Shown: positions 23,150 to 33,489 of the stretch, one piece after another | Layout of the letters: every line of letters starts with the position of its first letter | Numbering within the stretch: the first letter of the stretch is position 1 | NCBI GenBank assembly: GCA_016869285.1 | Contig: VGEN01000031.1 | Coordinates: 1-36,054, forward strand | Reading direction: 5' to 3' | DNA: 36,054 nucleotides | Source: Alphaproteobacteria bacterium | GTDB lineage: Bacteria; Pseudomonadota; Alphaproteobacteria; SHVZ01 | Position numbers and translations under genes: made by a program | Notes under the pieces: model-generated | What the model was told of the DNA's origin: nothing | The model's database searches: none | What the model saw: only the letters and a program-made list of their open reading frames with translations

Positions 23150-24658
23150 ATGTTGCTGCGTTCCATCGCCACCGTCGGCAGCTACACGCTCCTGAGCCGC
23201 ATCGTCGGCTTCCTCCGCGACCTCCTGTTCGCGGCGCTGCTCGGCGCCGGGCCGGTGGCGGATGCCTTCGTCGTCGCCTTCCGGCTGCCGAACCTTTTCC
23301 GCGCGCTTTCGGCCGAGGGCGCCTTCGCGGCGGCCTTCGTTCCGATCTATGCGCGGCTTCTGGTCGAGAGCCGGATCGCGGCGCAGCGCTTCGCCGAGGA
23401 CACGCTTGCGGTGATGGTCGCGGTGCTGACCGTCGCCGTCCTCCTCGGCGAGGCCGCGATGCCGTGGATCATGCGCGCGCTCGCTCCCGGCTTTGCCGAC
23501 CAGCCGCAGCAGATGGCGCTCGTGGTCGAGCTCGGCCGCATCACCTTTCCCTATCTGCTGCTGATCTCGCTGACCGCCTTCCAGGGCGCGGTGCTAAACG
23601 CGCATCGCCGTTTCGCGGCGATGGCGGCGGCGCCGATCCTGCTCAACATCGCGCTGCTCGCCGTGCCGCCGGCATTGCTCAGCCACGGCATCGGCACCGG
23701 CCATGCCTTCGCCTGGGCGGTGATCGTCGGCGGCGTCCTTCAGTTCCAGTTCCTTGCCATCGTCTGCCAGCGTGAGGGCATCCGTCTCGTGCTGCCCTGG
23801 CCTCGCTTGTCGCCCGAAATCCGCCGGCTGTTCCGCCGCATGGGCCCCGGTATCGTCGGCGCCGGCGTCACCCAGCTCAACCTCGTCGTCGGCACGATCC
23901 TGGCGACGTTGATCGCCGAGGGCGCGGTCTCCTATCTCTACTACGCCGACCGTCTCTCGCAGCTTCCCTTGGGCGTGGTCGGCACCGCGGTCGGCACCGC
24001 GCTCCTGCCGTTGCTTTCATCCGAGCTCAAGACCGATCCGGCGAAGGCGCTCGCCAGCCACAACCGCGCGATCGAGGCGGCGTTGCTGCTGGTTCTGCCT
24101 GCCGCCGCGGGCCTTGTCGCGCTGGCCGAGCCGATTGTCATCGTGCTGTTCGAGCGCGGCGCCTTCGGCCGCCCCGAATCGATCGCGACCGCCCAGGCGG
24201 TTTCGGCCTATGCGCTCGGCTTGCCGGCCTTCGTCCTGGTCAAGGCGCTGGCGCCGGGGTTTCTCGCGCGCGAGGACACGGCGACGCCGGTCAAGCTCGG
24301 CACCGTCTCGATCGCGGTCAACCTCGCCCTCAACCTGGCGCTGATGAAGCCCTTCGGCCATGTCGGCATCGCGCTCGGCACCGCGGCCGCGGCCTGGGTC
24401 AATGCCGCGCTGCTGTGGTCGACGCTCTCCCGCCGCGGCCATTTCGCGTTGGACGCGCGGGCACGCCGCACCTTGCCGCGGCTCCTCGCCGTCACGCTCG
24501 CGATGGGCATCGCGGTGTGGGCGGTGAGGCCCTACCTGCCGGCCGGCGTTCTAGGCCTTGCCATTCTCATTGCCTTCGGCGCCGCTGTCTTCGGCGCGCT
24601 GGCGCTGCTCTCGGGGGCGGCGAGCCTTGCCGACCTCAGGCGGGCGCTCCGGCGTTAG
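23150..24658 (+). CDS. murJ: Lipid II flippase MurJ (MviN)
   Basis: The inner-membrane protein has 502 residues and about 14 predicted hydrophobic segments. It flips the peptidoglycan precursor lipid II to the periplasmic side. Family hallmarks are near the N-terminus: SYTLLSRIVGFLRDLLFAALLGAG, then ADAFVVAFRLPNLFRALSAEGAF with the conserved central-cavity Arg residues. Also seen are FPYLLLISLTAFQGAVLNAHRRF and YYADRLSQLPLGVVGTAVGTALLP. The ATG at 23150 gives the normal MurJ N-terminus; upstream frame is repeat DNA. It follows glnD, as in many alphaproteobacteria, and its stop lies one base from that of the convergent M19 gene. Confidence 0.97.
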   Translation: MLLRSIATVGSYTLLSRIVGFLRDLLFAALLGAGPVADAFVVAFRLPNLFRALSAEGAFAAAFVPIYARLLVESRIAAQRFAEDTLAVMVAVLTVAVLLGEAAMPWIMRALAPGFADQPQQMALVVELGRITFPYLLLISLTAFQGAVLNAHRRFAAMAAAPILLNIALLAVPPALLSHGIGTGHAFAWAVIVGGVLQFQFLAIVCQREGIRLVLPWPRLSPEIRRLFRRMGPGIVGAGVTQLNLVVGTILATLIAEGAVSYLYYADRLSQLPLGVVGTAVGTALLPLLSSELKTDPAKALASHNRAIEAALLLVLPAAAGLVALAEPIVIVLFERGAFGRPESIATAQAVSAYALGLPAFVLVKALAPGFLAREDTATPVKLGTVSIAVNLALNLALMKPFGHVGIALGTAAAAWVNAALLWSTLSRRGHFALDARARRTLPRLLAVTLAMGIAVWAVRPYLPAGVLGLAILIAFGAAVFGALALLSGAASLADLRRALRR

Positions 24659-25672
24659 CTACTTCCACACCTGGGTCGCGACGCGAAGGAAGTTGCCGCC
24701 GAGAATGCCGCGGATCGCCTTCTCGTCGTATCCCCGATCGATCAACGCTTGCGTCACCCGCGGGAACTCGTCGGGCATAACATAGCCGATGGCGCCGCCG
24801 GGCGGGTACTGGCGTTCCGGCCAGAAAGCGCGGTTCTTCTCGAGCAGGTCCGAGAAGTCGTCCTTCCTGAAGATCGTGTCCATGCCGATGCCGACATGGT
24901 CGGGGCCGATCAGCTCGACCATGTGGTCGATATGCTCGACCAGATGGGCGACGGTGGCGCCGTCCTTGCCGAGGAACCGGCCGATGCCGGTGACGCCGAC
25001 CACGCCTCCGGTTGCCGCACAGGCCTTGATCTGATCGTCCCAGATATTGCGCTCGTGGTCCCAGAGCATGCGCGCATTCGAATGCGAGAAGATCACCGGC
25101 TTGTCCGAGACCTCCATCGCCTCCATCGTCGTCCGGTGCGCGGTGTGCGAGCAGTCGACGACCATACCGACACGATTCATCTCGCGGATGACGTCGCGGC
25201 CGAAGGCGGTCAGGCCCGCGTTCCCTTCATGGCAGCCGCCGCCGGCGAGATTGTTGCGGTTGTAGGCGAACAGCATGTGGCGGACGCCGAGCCGGTAGTA
25301 GAGCTCGACCATGCCGGCATCTCCGTCGAGCGCGTTCATGCCCTCGATATCGTAGGTGATGGCGAGCTTGCCCTCGCGCTTGGCGCGATGGATGTCGGCG
25401 ACGGTCTCGACCTGCAGCAGCAGCTCGGGATGCTCGCGCACCCAGCGGCGATAGTAGGAGAGCGCCTGGATGCCGAGCTCCCAGGGCGTCACGTCGAAAC
25501 TGACATTGATCGAGAGGTAGTCGACGCCGGCATTCCGCCAGCGGTCGAGGCCGTCGGCCGAGCCGGGGCCCGTGAAGGCGAAGCCGCAATGCTCGTCCCA
25601 GACCAGCGCGTCCTTGTGAAGCCGCGCCGCCTTATCGGAAATTCCCCAGGCGTTGGTATCGATGTCGGGCAT
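24659..25672 (-). CDS. M19 (membrane dipeptidase / renal dipeptidase) family protein
   Basis: The 337-residue TIM-barrel amidohydrolase relative is cytosolic (no signal peptide). The bridging glutamate is E110 ([11 protein letters not shown]). The metal histidines are H176 ([10 protein letters not shown]) and H197 (IFSHSNAR). However, the first metal motif, normally H-x-D, reads [10 protein letters not shown]28 is kept but the Asp is Gly30. That variant recurs in some M19 subfamilies and may mean one metal or a different reaction. GGAGGAGG seven bases before ATG 25672 fixes the start against a longer frame. It lies between murJ and trpS on the opposite strand, interrupting the usual order. 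A D-amino-acid dipeptide substrate is possible but unsupported. Confidence 0.85.
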   Translation of the reverse strand: MPDIDTNAWGISDKAARLHKDALVWDEHCGFAFTGPGSADGLDRWRNAGVDYLSINVSFDVTPWELGIQALSYYRRWVREHPELLLQVETVADIHRAKREGKLAITYDIEGMNALDGDAGMVELYYRLGVRHMLFAYNRNNLAGGGCHEGNAGLTAFGRDVIREMNRVGMVVDCSHTAHRTTMEAMEVSDKPVIFSHSNARMLWDHERNIWDDQIKACAATGGVVGVTGIGRFLGKDGATVAHLVEHIDHMVELIGPDHVGIGMDTIFRKDDFSDLLEKNRAFWPERQYPPGGAIGYVMPDEFPRVTQALIDRGYDEKAIRGILGGNFLRVATQVWK

Positions 25673-25785
25673 GGCCTCGCCTCCTCCGAAGCCGATCAGA
25701 GCCGGTTCGCCGGGCTTCCGCAACCATTGACCCGGCCCGCCGATACGGGGATAAACGGCGTCCGCCCGCTCCAGGAGTCCGTTTC

Positions 25786-26790
<1,005 letters not shown>

Positions 26791-26791
26791 G

Positions 26792-27007
26792 ATGAGCCGA
26801 GAGCTGCTTCTCGCCGTCGCAGTTCTCTTCCCGCCGCTTGCGCTTCTGCTCGCGCGGCTGTGGGTGCATGCGGCGTTGAACATTGCGCTCTGCATCGGAG
26901 CGATTCTCGCAAGCGAGGTCACGCTCCTCGCCGTCGCGCTGTCGGTAGCCGCGATGGCGCATGCCGTCTGGGCGATCCTGCAACGGCCGCCCGCCAAGGC
27001 GGCGTAA
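26792..27007 (+). CDS. Small two-helix membrane protein (Pmp3/YqaE-like)
   Basis: The protein has 71 residues. Two hydrophobic helices are visible: about 3-19 (ELLLAVAVLFPPLALLLA) and 29-63. The LFPPLALLLAR motif and the closing AMAHAVWAIL resemble the Pmp3/UPF0057 proteolipid family (F-P-P-L-A-V ... I-I-H-A-I-W-V-I), though the central loop is longer. Those proteins affect membrane potential and salt tolerance. The ATG lies one base after the trpS stop, so it is translated from the same mRNA. The family link is by eye. Confidence 0.65.
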   Translation: MSRELLLAVAVLFPPLALLLARLWVHAALNIALCIGAILASEVTLLAVALSVAAMAHAVWAILQRPPAKAA

Positions 27008-27030
27008 GGCCGGACGAGGCGGCAGGCGGG

Positions 27031-27516
27031 TTAGGACCTCGCGTCCAGCTTTTCCGACAGCGCCCGCACCAGGCGGGTCAGCTCGAGGATCTCCTGCTCG
27101 CGGAGAAGGTCGATCTTCTCGTGCAGCTCCTCGATCTCGAGCTCGGACTTGAGGTTCACCTGATAGTCGTTGTGCGCGTTGTGCCGATCGACCATCGCTT
27201 GGCGATTTTGGCTCATCATGATGACCGGCGCCGTGTAGGCGGCTTGGAACGAGAGCATCAGGTTTAGCAGTATGTAGGGGAAGGGATCCCACGCAGCCAC
27301 ACCGGCAAGCGTGTTGCCGATCATCCAGGCGCCGATCGCCATCGATTGCAGCAGGATGAAGCGCCATGATCCGACCTTCGAGGCGACGCGGTCGGCGAGC
27401 TTCTCGCCGAGACCGGGCTCGGGCAGGCGGCGCTGTCGCGCAGGTCGCGTTCGGCGCAGCCCCTGCAGTGTCAGCTCGGGCGTTGCCGCGGTCGGAATGG
27501 CGTTGGCGTGGCTCAT
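27031..27516 (-). CDS. DUF1003 membrane protein
   Basis: The protein has 161 residues. The DUF1003 core is clear: ADRVASKVGSWRFILLQSMAIGAWM, then WDPFPYILLNLMLSFQAAYTAPVIMMSQNRQAMVDRHNAHNDYQVN. It gives two membrane helices (about 58-76 and 85-107), followed by a charged coiled-coil tail (ELEIEELHEKIDLLREQE). The function is unknown. ATG 27516 overlaps the glycosyltransferase stop as ATGA, with GGAGG nine bases ahead, so this start is firm; the longer frame upstream is antisense noise. It is the last gene of the mutS operon and converges on the Pmp3-like gene. Confidence 0.92.
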   Translation of the reverse strand: MSHANAIPTAATPELTLQGLRRTRPARQRRLPEPGLGEKLADRVASKVGSWRFILLQSMAIGAWMIGNTLAGVAAWDPFPYILLNLMLSFQAAYTAPVIMMSQNRQAMVDRHNAHNDYQVNLKSELEIEELHEKIDLLREQEILELTRLVRALSEKLDARS

Positions 27517-28397
27517 GGTCGGAATCCTCCGGACGATATCAACGTGCCGTCGGCGATCACCGTTCCGTCGGCTTGCGCCGCGGCGATCTCCTCGCGCGAC
27601 GGCACCACCTCGGCATAGAGCGCATCCAGCCTGCCATCCTCGATCTCGCGATGCCATCGTCGCCAATGAGCGCCGAGCCTCGGGTCGAGCGTGAGGTTGC
27701 GCGCATAAGCAGCGCCGCCGGCCATCGCCTTCCGTGCGAAATGGTCGCGCCCGCGCACGGGAAAGTGCCGGATCAGCAGCTCGCGTGCCGGCGCCGGCCG
27801 CGCCTCGCGCATCTCGGCGTTGTGGCAGCCCTGGGTGAGGTGGACGAGATCGGTTGCGCGCACCAGCACCTTAGGCGGGATCGGCCGTAGCAGCTCGGCG
27901 CGGGCCCCGGCCTTCGGTGCGGCCGCGAGGTATCGTGCGGCGGCGAAGGACCACTCCTCCTCGCGCGCGGCAATCCGGTTGGCACGGCGGCAGAAGAGGA
28001 GGTTGGCAGGCGTTGCCGCAATGGTCTGCTTCAGCGGCCCGCCCCAGAACTCGTCGGCGTCGTTGGACAGCACCCATTCGGCGCCGAAGCGCTCGTGCGC
28101 GAGATGCGCCATCTCTGTCGTAATGCGGGCCTGGTCGAACGTGTCGTCCGCGTCGTGGCGGAGCGAGAGGACGCCGTCGCGCTGGAACCCTTCGAGGATC
28201 TCGACGGTGCCGTCGGTCGAGCCGTTGTCGGTGGCAACGATGTGGTGGACGCCGATGTTCAGATGATGGCGGATGTTCGCCTCGACGATGTCCGCCTCGT
28301 CGCGGACGAGGAGGGTCATGACGAGGTTCACCGGGCGAGCCCGACCTTCAGAACCCTCCCCCGCCTGCGGCGGGGATACGAGCTGCGTCGCGTTCAT
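27513..28397 (-). CDS. Glycosyltransferase family 2 protein
   Basis: The GT-A-type glycosyltransferase has 294 residues. [20 protein letters not shown] starts the nucleotide-sugar fold, [11 protein letters not shown] is the family loop, and the DxD-type metal motif is SNDADEFW. The C-terminal part is rich in His, Arg and Trp and shows no membrane segment. The first 22 residues ([18 protein letters not shown]...) are encoded by a REP-like hairpin repeat, so the older start may be GTG 28331 just before [11 protein letters not shown]. Against this, ATG 28397 overlaps the mutS stop (ATGA), which favours coupled translation from 28397. Its acceptor sugar or lipid is unknown, and the link to mutS is positional. 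Confidence 0.85.
   Translation of the reverse strand: MNATQLVSPPQAGEGSEGRARPVNLVMTLLVRDEADIVEANIRHHLNIGVHHIVATDNGSTDGTVEILEGFQRDGVLSLRHDADDTFDQARITTEMAHLAHERFGAEWVLSNDADEFWGGPLKQTIAATPANLLFCRRANRIAAREEEWSFAAARYLAAAPKAGARAELLRPIPPKVLVRATDLVHLTQGCHNAEMREARPAPARELLIRHFPVRGRDHFARKAMAGGAAYARNLTLDPRLGAHWRRWHREIEDGRLDALYAEVVPSREEIAAAQADGTVIADGTLISSGGFRP
28359..28375. repeat. Half-copy of the REP-like repeat inside the glycosyltransferase start
   Basis: CCCCGCC-TGC-GGCGGGG is a perfect 7-base hairpin with a 3-base loop, preceded by CCCTCC. The composition matches the hairpins of the repeats at 5991-6066 and 23030-23118. Here it is translated on the minus strand as SPPQAGEG. Confidence 0.6.
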
Positions 28398-31054
28398 TTC
28401 TTCAACGGCAGCATCGCCCTTAGCCGGTAGAGCGCGTCCAGCGCCTCTTTGGGCGAGAGCTCATCCGGGTTCACGGAAGCGAGCTCGGTCTCGACGGCCG
28501 ACTCTTCCCTGCGGAGCTTGCCTGACTGCGGGCGCGCGGCGGCGAAGAGGGGCAGGTCGTCGGCGAGCTTGGCAGCCGATCCGGCGCGCTCTCCGGTTTC
28601 GAGCGCGCGCAAGACTTCCTCGGCGCGGTCGAGAACGCCGGCCGGCAGCCCGGCGAGCCGGGCGACGTGCAGGCCGTAGGAGCGGTCGGCGGCGCCGACC
28701 GCGACCTCGTGCAGGAAGACGACGTCGCCCTGCCACTCCTTGACCCGCATGGTGCGGCAGGCGAGCGAGGCGAGGCGTGAAGAGAGTGCGGTCAGCTCAT
28801 GGTAGTGCGTGGCGAAGAGCGCGCGGCAGCGATTGACCTCGTGCAGATGCTCCAGCGTCGCCCAGGCGATCGAGAGCCCGTCGAAGGTGGCGGTGCCGCG
28901 GCCGATCTCGTCCAGGATCACGAGCGATCGCTGCGTCGCTTGGTTCAGGATCGCCGCGGTCTCGACCATCTCGACCATGAAGGTCGAGCGCCCGCGCGCC
29001 AGGTCGTCGGCGGCGCCGACGCGGCTGAAAAGCCGGTCGACCACGCCGATATGCGCCGACTCCGCCGGCACGAAGGCCCCAATCTGCGCCAGCAGCACGA
29101 TCAGCGCGTTCTGGCGGAGGAAGGTCGACTTGCCGGCCATGTTGGGGCCGGTAAGCAGCCAGAGCCGTTGCGAGTCGGCGAGATCGCAGTCATTGGGGAC
29201 AAAGGGCTCGCCGCTCGAGGCGAGCGCCGCCTCGACCACCGGATGACGCCCGGCCTTGATCCGGAGGGCGCTCGAGCCGTCGACCATCGGCCGCACATGG
29301 CGCCGCTCGGTTGCGAGCTCGGCCAGCGCCGTCGTGACATCGAGCCGGGCCAGCGCATCGGCAGCCAGCGCGACCGCCTCGGCTCGCGCCGCCACCTCTC
29401 CGACCAGGTCCTCGAACAGACGAAGCTCGACCGCGAGCGCCCTGTCGGCGGCCGAGGAGAGCTTGGATTCGAGCTCGCCTAGCTCGACCGTGGTGAAGCG
29501 CGCCGCATTCGCCATGGTCTGGCGATGGATGAAGCCCGGCTTGCCGAGGATCTTCTCGGCATGGGTCGCCGTCGCCTCGATGTAGTAGCCGAGCACATTG
29601 TTGTGCCGGATCTTGAGCAAAGAGATGCCGGTCTCGTCTTGATACCTGGTCTGAAGCCCGGCGATCAGCTTGCGGCTCTCATCGCGCAGCGAGCGCAGCT
29701 CGTCGAGGTCCGGGGCATAGCCTGGCGCGATGAAGCCGCCGTCGCGGGCGAAAAGCGGCAGCTCCGGCGCCAGGGCGCGGCCGAAGCGCTCGATCAGGAC
29801 CTGATGATGGCCGAGATCGCGCCCGGCCAGCCGGATGTCCTCAGGCAGGTCCGGGGAACGGCCGAGCCGCACCGATACCTCGGCGGCGGCCGAGAGGCCG
29901 TCGCGGATCGCGGCGAGGTCGCGCGGGCCGCCGCGACCGAGGGTGAGGCGGGAGAGCGCGCGGGCGAGGTCGGGACTCCGCTTCAGGAGCGCGCGGAGAT
30001 CGGCGCGGAGCGCCGCGTCGGTCGTGAAGCCCGCAACCGCGTCCAGCCGCCGGTCGATCATGGGGGCGTCGGTCAGCGGCGCCGCCAGCCGTTCGGCAAG
30101 CAGACGGGCGCCGGCGCCGGTCACGGTGCGGTCGATGACGTCGAGAAGGCTTCCCTGGCGCTCGCCGGAGAGCGTGCGGGTCAGCTCGAGGTTCCGGCGC
30201 GTCGCCGGATCGATCTCCAGCACGCCGCCATCGCTCTGCCGGCGCGGCGGGGTCAGGCGCGGCAGCCTTCCCTTCTGGGTCAGCTCGACATAGTCGACAA
30301 CGGCGCCGAGCGCGGCGAGCTCCGCCCGTTCGAAACTGCCGAAGGCATCCAAGGTGCCGACGCCGTAGAGGGATTCCAGGCGCTTGCGGCCATTGGTCGA
30401 ATCGAAGCGCGCGCCCGGCATCGGCACCAGCGCCGGGCGCCAGTCGCGCAGCAGCTCGACCAGGCCCGGCGCCTGGATCAGGCGGTCGGGGATCAGGAGC
30501 TCGGCCGGGTCGAGCCGGGCGAGCGCCGAGGCGACGCTGCGTTGATCCACGGCGCGCGCGCCCACCTCGCCGGTCGAGACCTCGACCCAGGCAAGCGCAA
30601 GCGCTCCTTGTGCGTCGGCGAGGGCCGCAAGGAAGTTCGAGCGGCGGGCATCGAGCAGCGTTTCCTCGGTCAACGTGCCGGGAGTGACGATGCGCACCAC
30701 CTCGCGGCGGACCACGGATTTGGAGCCGCGCTTCTTGGCCTCGGCCGGGTCCTCCATCTGCTCGCAGATGGCGACCCGGAAGCCTTTGCGGATCAGGCGC
30801 GGCAGATAGACCTCGGCTGCATGAACCGGCACGCCGCACATCGGAATGTCCTGGCCCTCATGCCGGCCGCGCTTGGTCAGCGCGATATCGAGGGCGCCCG
30901 CGGCCTTGACCGCATCCTCGAAGAACAGCTCGTAGAAGTCGCCCATCCGGTAGAAAAGTAGCGCGTCCGGATGGCCCGCCTTGATCTCGAGGTACTGAGC
31001 CATGCCCGGCGACAGGTCGGCCGGCGGCATGGGCGGGCTCTGGTCCATGGGCAT
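28394..31054 (-). CDS. mutS: DNA mismatch repair ATPase MutS
   Basis: MutS recognises base mismatches and small loops. The protein has 886 residues from ATG 31054. The mismatch-reading F-x-E region is [13 protein letters not shown]. The Walker A motif is [14 protein letters not shown] near 635-648, followed by the conserved [12 protein letters not shown] and the late helix-turn-helix [14 protein letters not shown] segment (here [12 protein letters not shown]). The length and domain order are complete. An upstream ATG at 31102 is possible, but the region after 31054 ([23 protein letters not shown]) is the usual start. The gene is divergent from the antiporter and overlaps the glycosyltransferase by ATGA. 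Confidence 0.97.
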   Translation of the reverse strand: MPMDQSPPMPPADLSPGMAQYLEIKAGHPDALLFYRMGDFYELFFEDAVKAAGALDIALTKRGRHEGQDIPMCGVPVHAAEVYLPRLIRKGFRVAICEQMEDPAEAKKRGSKSVVRREVVRIVTPGTLTEETLLDARRSNFLAALADAQGALALAWVEVSTGEVGARAVDQRSVASALARLDPAELLIPDRLIQAPGLVELLRDWRPALVPMPGARFDSTNGRKRLESLYGVGTLDAFGSFERAELAALGAVVDYVELTQKGRLPRLTPPRRQSDGGVLEIDPATRRNLELTRTLSGERQGSLLDVIDRTVTGAGARLLAERLAAPLTDAPMIDRRLDAVAGFTTDAALRADLRALLKRSPDLARALSRLTLGRGGPRDLAAIRDGLSAAAEVSVRLGRSPDLPEDIRLAGRDLGHHQVLIERFGRALAPELPLFARDGGFIAPGYAPDLDELRSLRDESRKLIAGLQTRYQDETGISLLKIRHNNVLGYYIEATATHAEKILGKPGFIHRQTMANAARFTTVELGELESKLSSAADRALAVELRLFEDLVGEVAARAEAVALAADALARLDVTTALAELATERRHVRPMVDGSSALRIKAGRHPVVEAALASSGEPFVPNDCDLADSQRLWLLTGPNMAGKSTFLRQNALIVLLAQIGAFVPAESAHIGVVDRLFSRVGAADDLARGRSTFMVEMVETAAILNQATQRSLVILDEIGRGTATFDGLSIAWATLEHLHEVNRCRALFATHYHELTALSSRLASLACRTMRVKEWQGDVVFLHEVAVGAADRSYGLHVARLAGLPAGVLDRAEEVLRALETGERAGSAAKLADDLPLFAAARPQSGKLRREESAVETELASVNPDELSPKEALDALYRLRAMLPLKK

Positions 31055-31167
31055 GAGGCAAGGTTTAGCGGAAACGGGCCGCGACTCACAGCGCCCGCTC
31101 ACCCCGAAGGTCCGCGTACGGCGGATCGCGAGTTTGCGGAAACCTCAACCCGTGTCATAGCTCAGCC

Positions 31168-32952
31168 ATGGCGAGCCTAAGCCTTCTCAACTTCGTGCTG
31201 CTGTTCGGCTCGGCGCTGGTGCTCGCCGGCATCCTGTCGAGCCTGATCGCCAAGCGCTTCGGCGCACCCTTGCTGCTCGTCTTCCTCGTCATCGGCATGC
31301 TGGCCGGAGAGGACGGACCCGGCGGGATCAAGTTCGACGATTACGCCGCCACCTATCTCGTCGGATCGCTGGCGCTCGCCATCATTCTCTTCGACGGCGG
31401 ATTGCGCACGAAGCTGGTCACCGTCCGCGGCGCGCTGACGCCCGCGATCGTGCTGGCCACGGCCGGCGTCGTCACTACCGCGACGCTGACCGGCGCCTTC
31501 GCGCTCCTGGTCCTCGACCTCACCTGGGTCGAGTGCCTCCTGCTGGGATCGATCGTCGCCTCGACCGACGCGGCGGCAGTGTTCTTTCTGCTGCGCTCCG
31601 GCGGCCTCGAGCTGCGTCAGCGCGTGACCGCGACGATCGAGGTCGAGTCCTCGACCAACGATCCGGTCGCGGTGTTCCTGACGCTGCTCCTTGTCGAGGT
31701 CCTGATCGTCGGCAAGGGCGAGGCCGATATCCGCGTCTTTGCCGAGCTTGCGCGGGCATTTCTGATCGGCGGTCCTCTGGGCTATCTCGGCGGGCGGGCC
31801 ATCGTGTGGATTACCAACCGCGCCGACCTGCCGCACGGGCTCCACCCCATCTTCGTCGTGGTGAGCGCGGTCGCGATCTATGCCTTTACCTCGGTGATCC
31901 ACGGCTCCGGCTTCCTTGCGGTTTATCTTGCCGGCCTCGTCGTCGGCAACCGACCGGTGCGCGCCTTCGCCAGCGTGCTCTCCTTCCACGACGCCGTGAC
32001 CTGGCTCTGCCAGATCATGATGTTCACCGTGCTCGGCCTCTTGGTGACGCCGCACCTCCTGATCGACTATGCCGTTCCGGGCATCGCCATCGCCGTCTTC
32101 CTGATGCTGATCGGCCGCCCGGTCGCGGCCGCGATCTGCCTCAGGCCCTTCGGCTACTCGCCGCGCGAGATCCTGTTCGTCGGCTGGGTGGGCCTGCGCG
32201 GTGCCGTCAGCATCTATCTTGCCTCGATCCCGGTTCTGGCCGAGGTGCCGAACGCCGGCGTCTTCTTCAATGTCGGCTTCTTCGTGGTTCTCATCTCGCT
32301 TGTCGTCCAGGGCTGGACGATCAAGCCGGCGGCGCTGCGCCTCGGGCTCGCGCTGCCGCGCACCGCGCCCGAGTCCAAACGCATCGAGATCGACCTGCCC
32401 GGCCAGCTGAAGCAGGAGCTGGTCGGATATCCCGTACAAGCCGACTCCGCCGTGCTGGCGCAGGGCCGCGTTCCCGACTGGGCGAAGCCGGTGCTGGTGA
32501 TCCGCGAAGGCCAGATCCTGGAACCCGCCGAGGCCGGACGCCTCATCGAGGAGGACTACGCCTACTTCCTGGTGCCGCTCCGGAAGGTGCAGCGCCTCGA
32601 CCAGCTCTTCACACCCTCGACCGAAGCCGAACGCGACCGCATGGCCGGTGAGTTTCTGCTCGAAGGCTCGACGCGCCTGGGTCAGGTCTGCGCCCTCTAC
32701 GGCATCCCGCTGCCGGAAGGCGAACGCGCGGACGAGACCATCGCCGAGTACTTCGACGCCCGTTTCGAGGATCACCCGCAGATCGGCGACCATCTGCCCT
32801 TCGGTCCGGCGAGCCTGGTCGCCCGACGCACCGAGAATGGCAAGGTGACGCTGGCCGGTTTCCTCGTCGACGAGGAGAGTGAGCCGCGGCGCCCGTCGCG
32901 CTTCGAGCTATGGGTGTCGGGGATTCGACGGAGGCTCCTTCGCCGCAGATAG
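31168..32952 (+). CDS. nhaP2: K+/H+ antiporter, CPA1 type (NhaP2/CvrA-like)
   Basis: The inner-membrane protein has 594 residues with about 12 helices in the first 390, matching CPA1 antiporters: APLLLVFLVIGMLAGEDGPGGI, ILFDGGLRTKL, ASTDAAAVFFLLRSGG (the D in the ion-binding region) and ESSTNDPVAVFLTLLLVEVL (ND motif). The cytosolic tail has a regulatory part (VGYPVQADSAVLAQGRVPDWAKPVLVIREGQILEP), a TrkA-C-like region and a CorC/HlyC-type end (GHTRLGQ-like GSTRLGQVCALYGI, then GKVTLAGFLVDEE). The NhaP2 group exchanges K+ for H+ and affects osmotic and pH balance. Ion choice is inferred from the tail architecture. It is divergent from mutS. Confidence 0.92.
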   Translation: MASLSLLNFVLLFGSALVLAGILSSLIAKRFGAPLLLVFLVIGMLAGEDGPGGIKFDDYAATYLVGSLALAIILFDGGLRTKLVTVRGALTPAIVLATAGVVTTATLTGAFALLVLDLTWVECLLLGSIVASTDAAAVFFLLRSGGLELRQRVTATIEVESSTNDPVAVFLTLLLVEVLIVGKGEADIRVFAELARAFLIGGPLGYLGGRAIVWITNRADLPHGLHPIFVVVSAVAIYAFTSVIHGSGFLAVYLAGLVVGNRPVRAFASVLSFHDAVTWLCQIMMFTVLGLLVTPHLLIDYAVPGIAIAVFLMLIGRPVAAAICLRPFGYSPREILFVGWVGLRGAVSIYLASIPVLAEVPNAGVFFNVGFFVVLISLVVQGWTIKPAALRLGLALPRTAPESKRIEIDLPGQLKQELVGYPVQADSAVLAQGRVPDWAKPVLVIREGQILEPAEAGRLIEEDYAYFLVPLRKVQRLDQLFTPSTEAERDRMAGEFLLEGSTRLGQVCALYGIPLPEGERADETIAEYFDARFEDHPQIGDHLPFGPASLVARRTENGKVTLAGFLVDEESEPRRPSRFELWVSGIRRRLLRRR

Positions 32953-33372
32953 AAGAGAGAAACAGAGACCGCGAAGCGCGAAGGCGGCTGCCAATACGGC
33001 GCCTTCCGTTACGAAGTCGAAGACGAGCCGATGTTCACCGCGCTTTGTCACGGCTCGATGTGCCGGCGCGAGCGTTCGGCGCCGGCAGTCGCGTGGGTGA
33101 TGTACCGCGAAAACCAAGTGGCTTTCTCAAAAGATGATCGCGGCCTTCATGCCTCCCCGGCTGAGGCCCGACGCGGCTTCTGTCGGCATTGCGGCACCCA
33201 GATCAGCTTCACCGCCAGCTTCATTCCCGGGCTGATCGACCTCGCCACCGGCAGCCTCGACCGGCCCGAGGAGGTCTCGCCGGCCCTCCATTACTGGGGG
33301 AGCCGGCGCCTTCCCTGGCTCAAGATCGAGGACAGGCTGCCGCGGTATCCGGAACTGCCGCCCGTCTCCTGA
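32953..33372 (+). pseudogene. GFA-family protein (glutathione-dependent formaldehyde-activating type), decayed
   Basis: The frame continues from the antiporter stop with no ATG, GTG or TTG before the homologous region. The usual N-terminal motif G-G-C-x-C-G-x-x-R-Y reads GGCQYGAFRY, so one zinc cysteine is Tyr (TAC 32995-32997). The C-H-C-x-x-C motif reads CHGSMC, so another is Gly (GGC 33052-33054). Only the last motif, FCRHCGTQISF, is intact. Each loss is one base from TGC. The rest (GLIDLATGSLDRPEEVSPALHYWGSRRLPWLKIEDR) is well kept, so decay is recent. An ATG-started remnant of 113 residues (33031-33372) could still be translated, but without the zinc site it should be inactive. Confidence 0.8.
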
Positions 33373-33390
33373 GGGGCCAAGCGGCGGCGG

Positions 33391-33416
33391 ATCGCTCGTT
33401 TCGCTCCAGGAGCGAT
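33391..33416. terminator. Possible hairpin after the GFA remnant
   Basis: ATCGCTC (33391-33397) and GAGCGAT (33410-33416) form a 7-base stem, followed by TTGCGTTC with a short T-run only. It could end the antiporter/GFA transcript before maeB, but the T-tract is poor. Confidence 0.3.
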
Positions 33417-33489
33417 TTGCGTTCAAGGGCTTAGTTGCCCCACAATGCCAACGCCCAACGAGAAGAGATCCCCCGGGGAGAGTACGTCC

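Noticed and set aside
29525..30961. Long open frames antisense to mutS, nhaP2 (31177-32793), maeB (34657-35901) and the FAD oxidase (8505-10136)
   Set aside because: All lie opposite well-conserved genes in the phase that avoids stops in GC-rich DNA. Composition is Arg/Ala/Asp-heavy with no recognisable domain.
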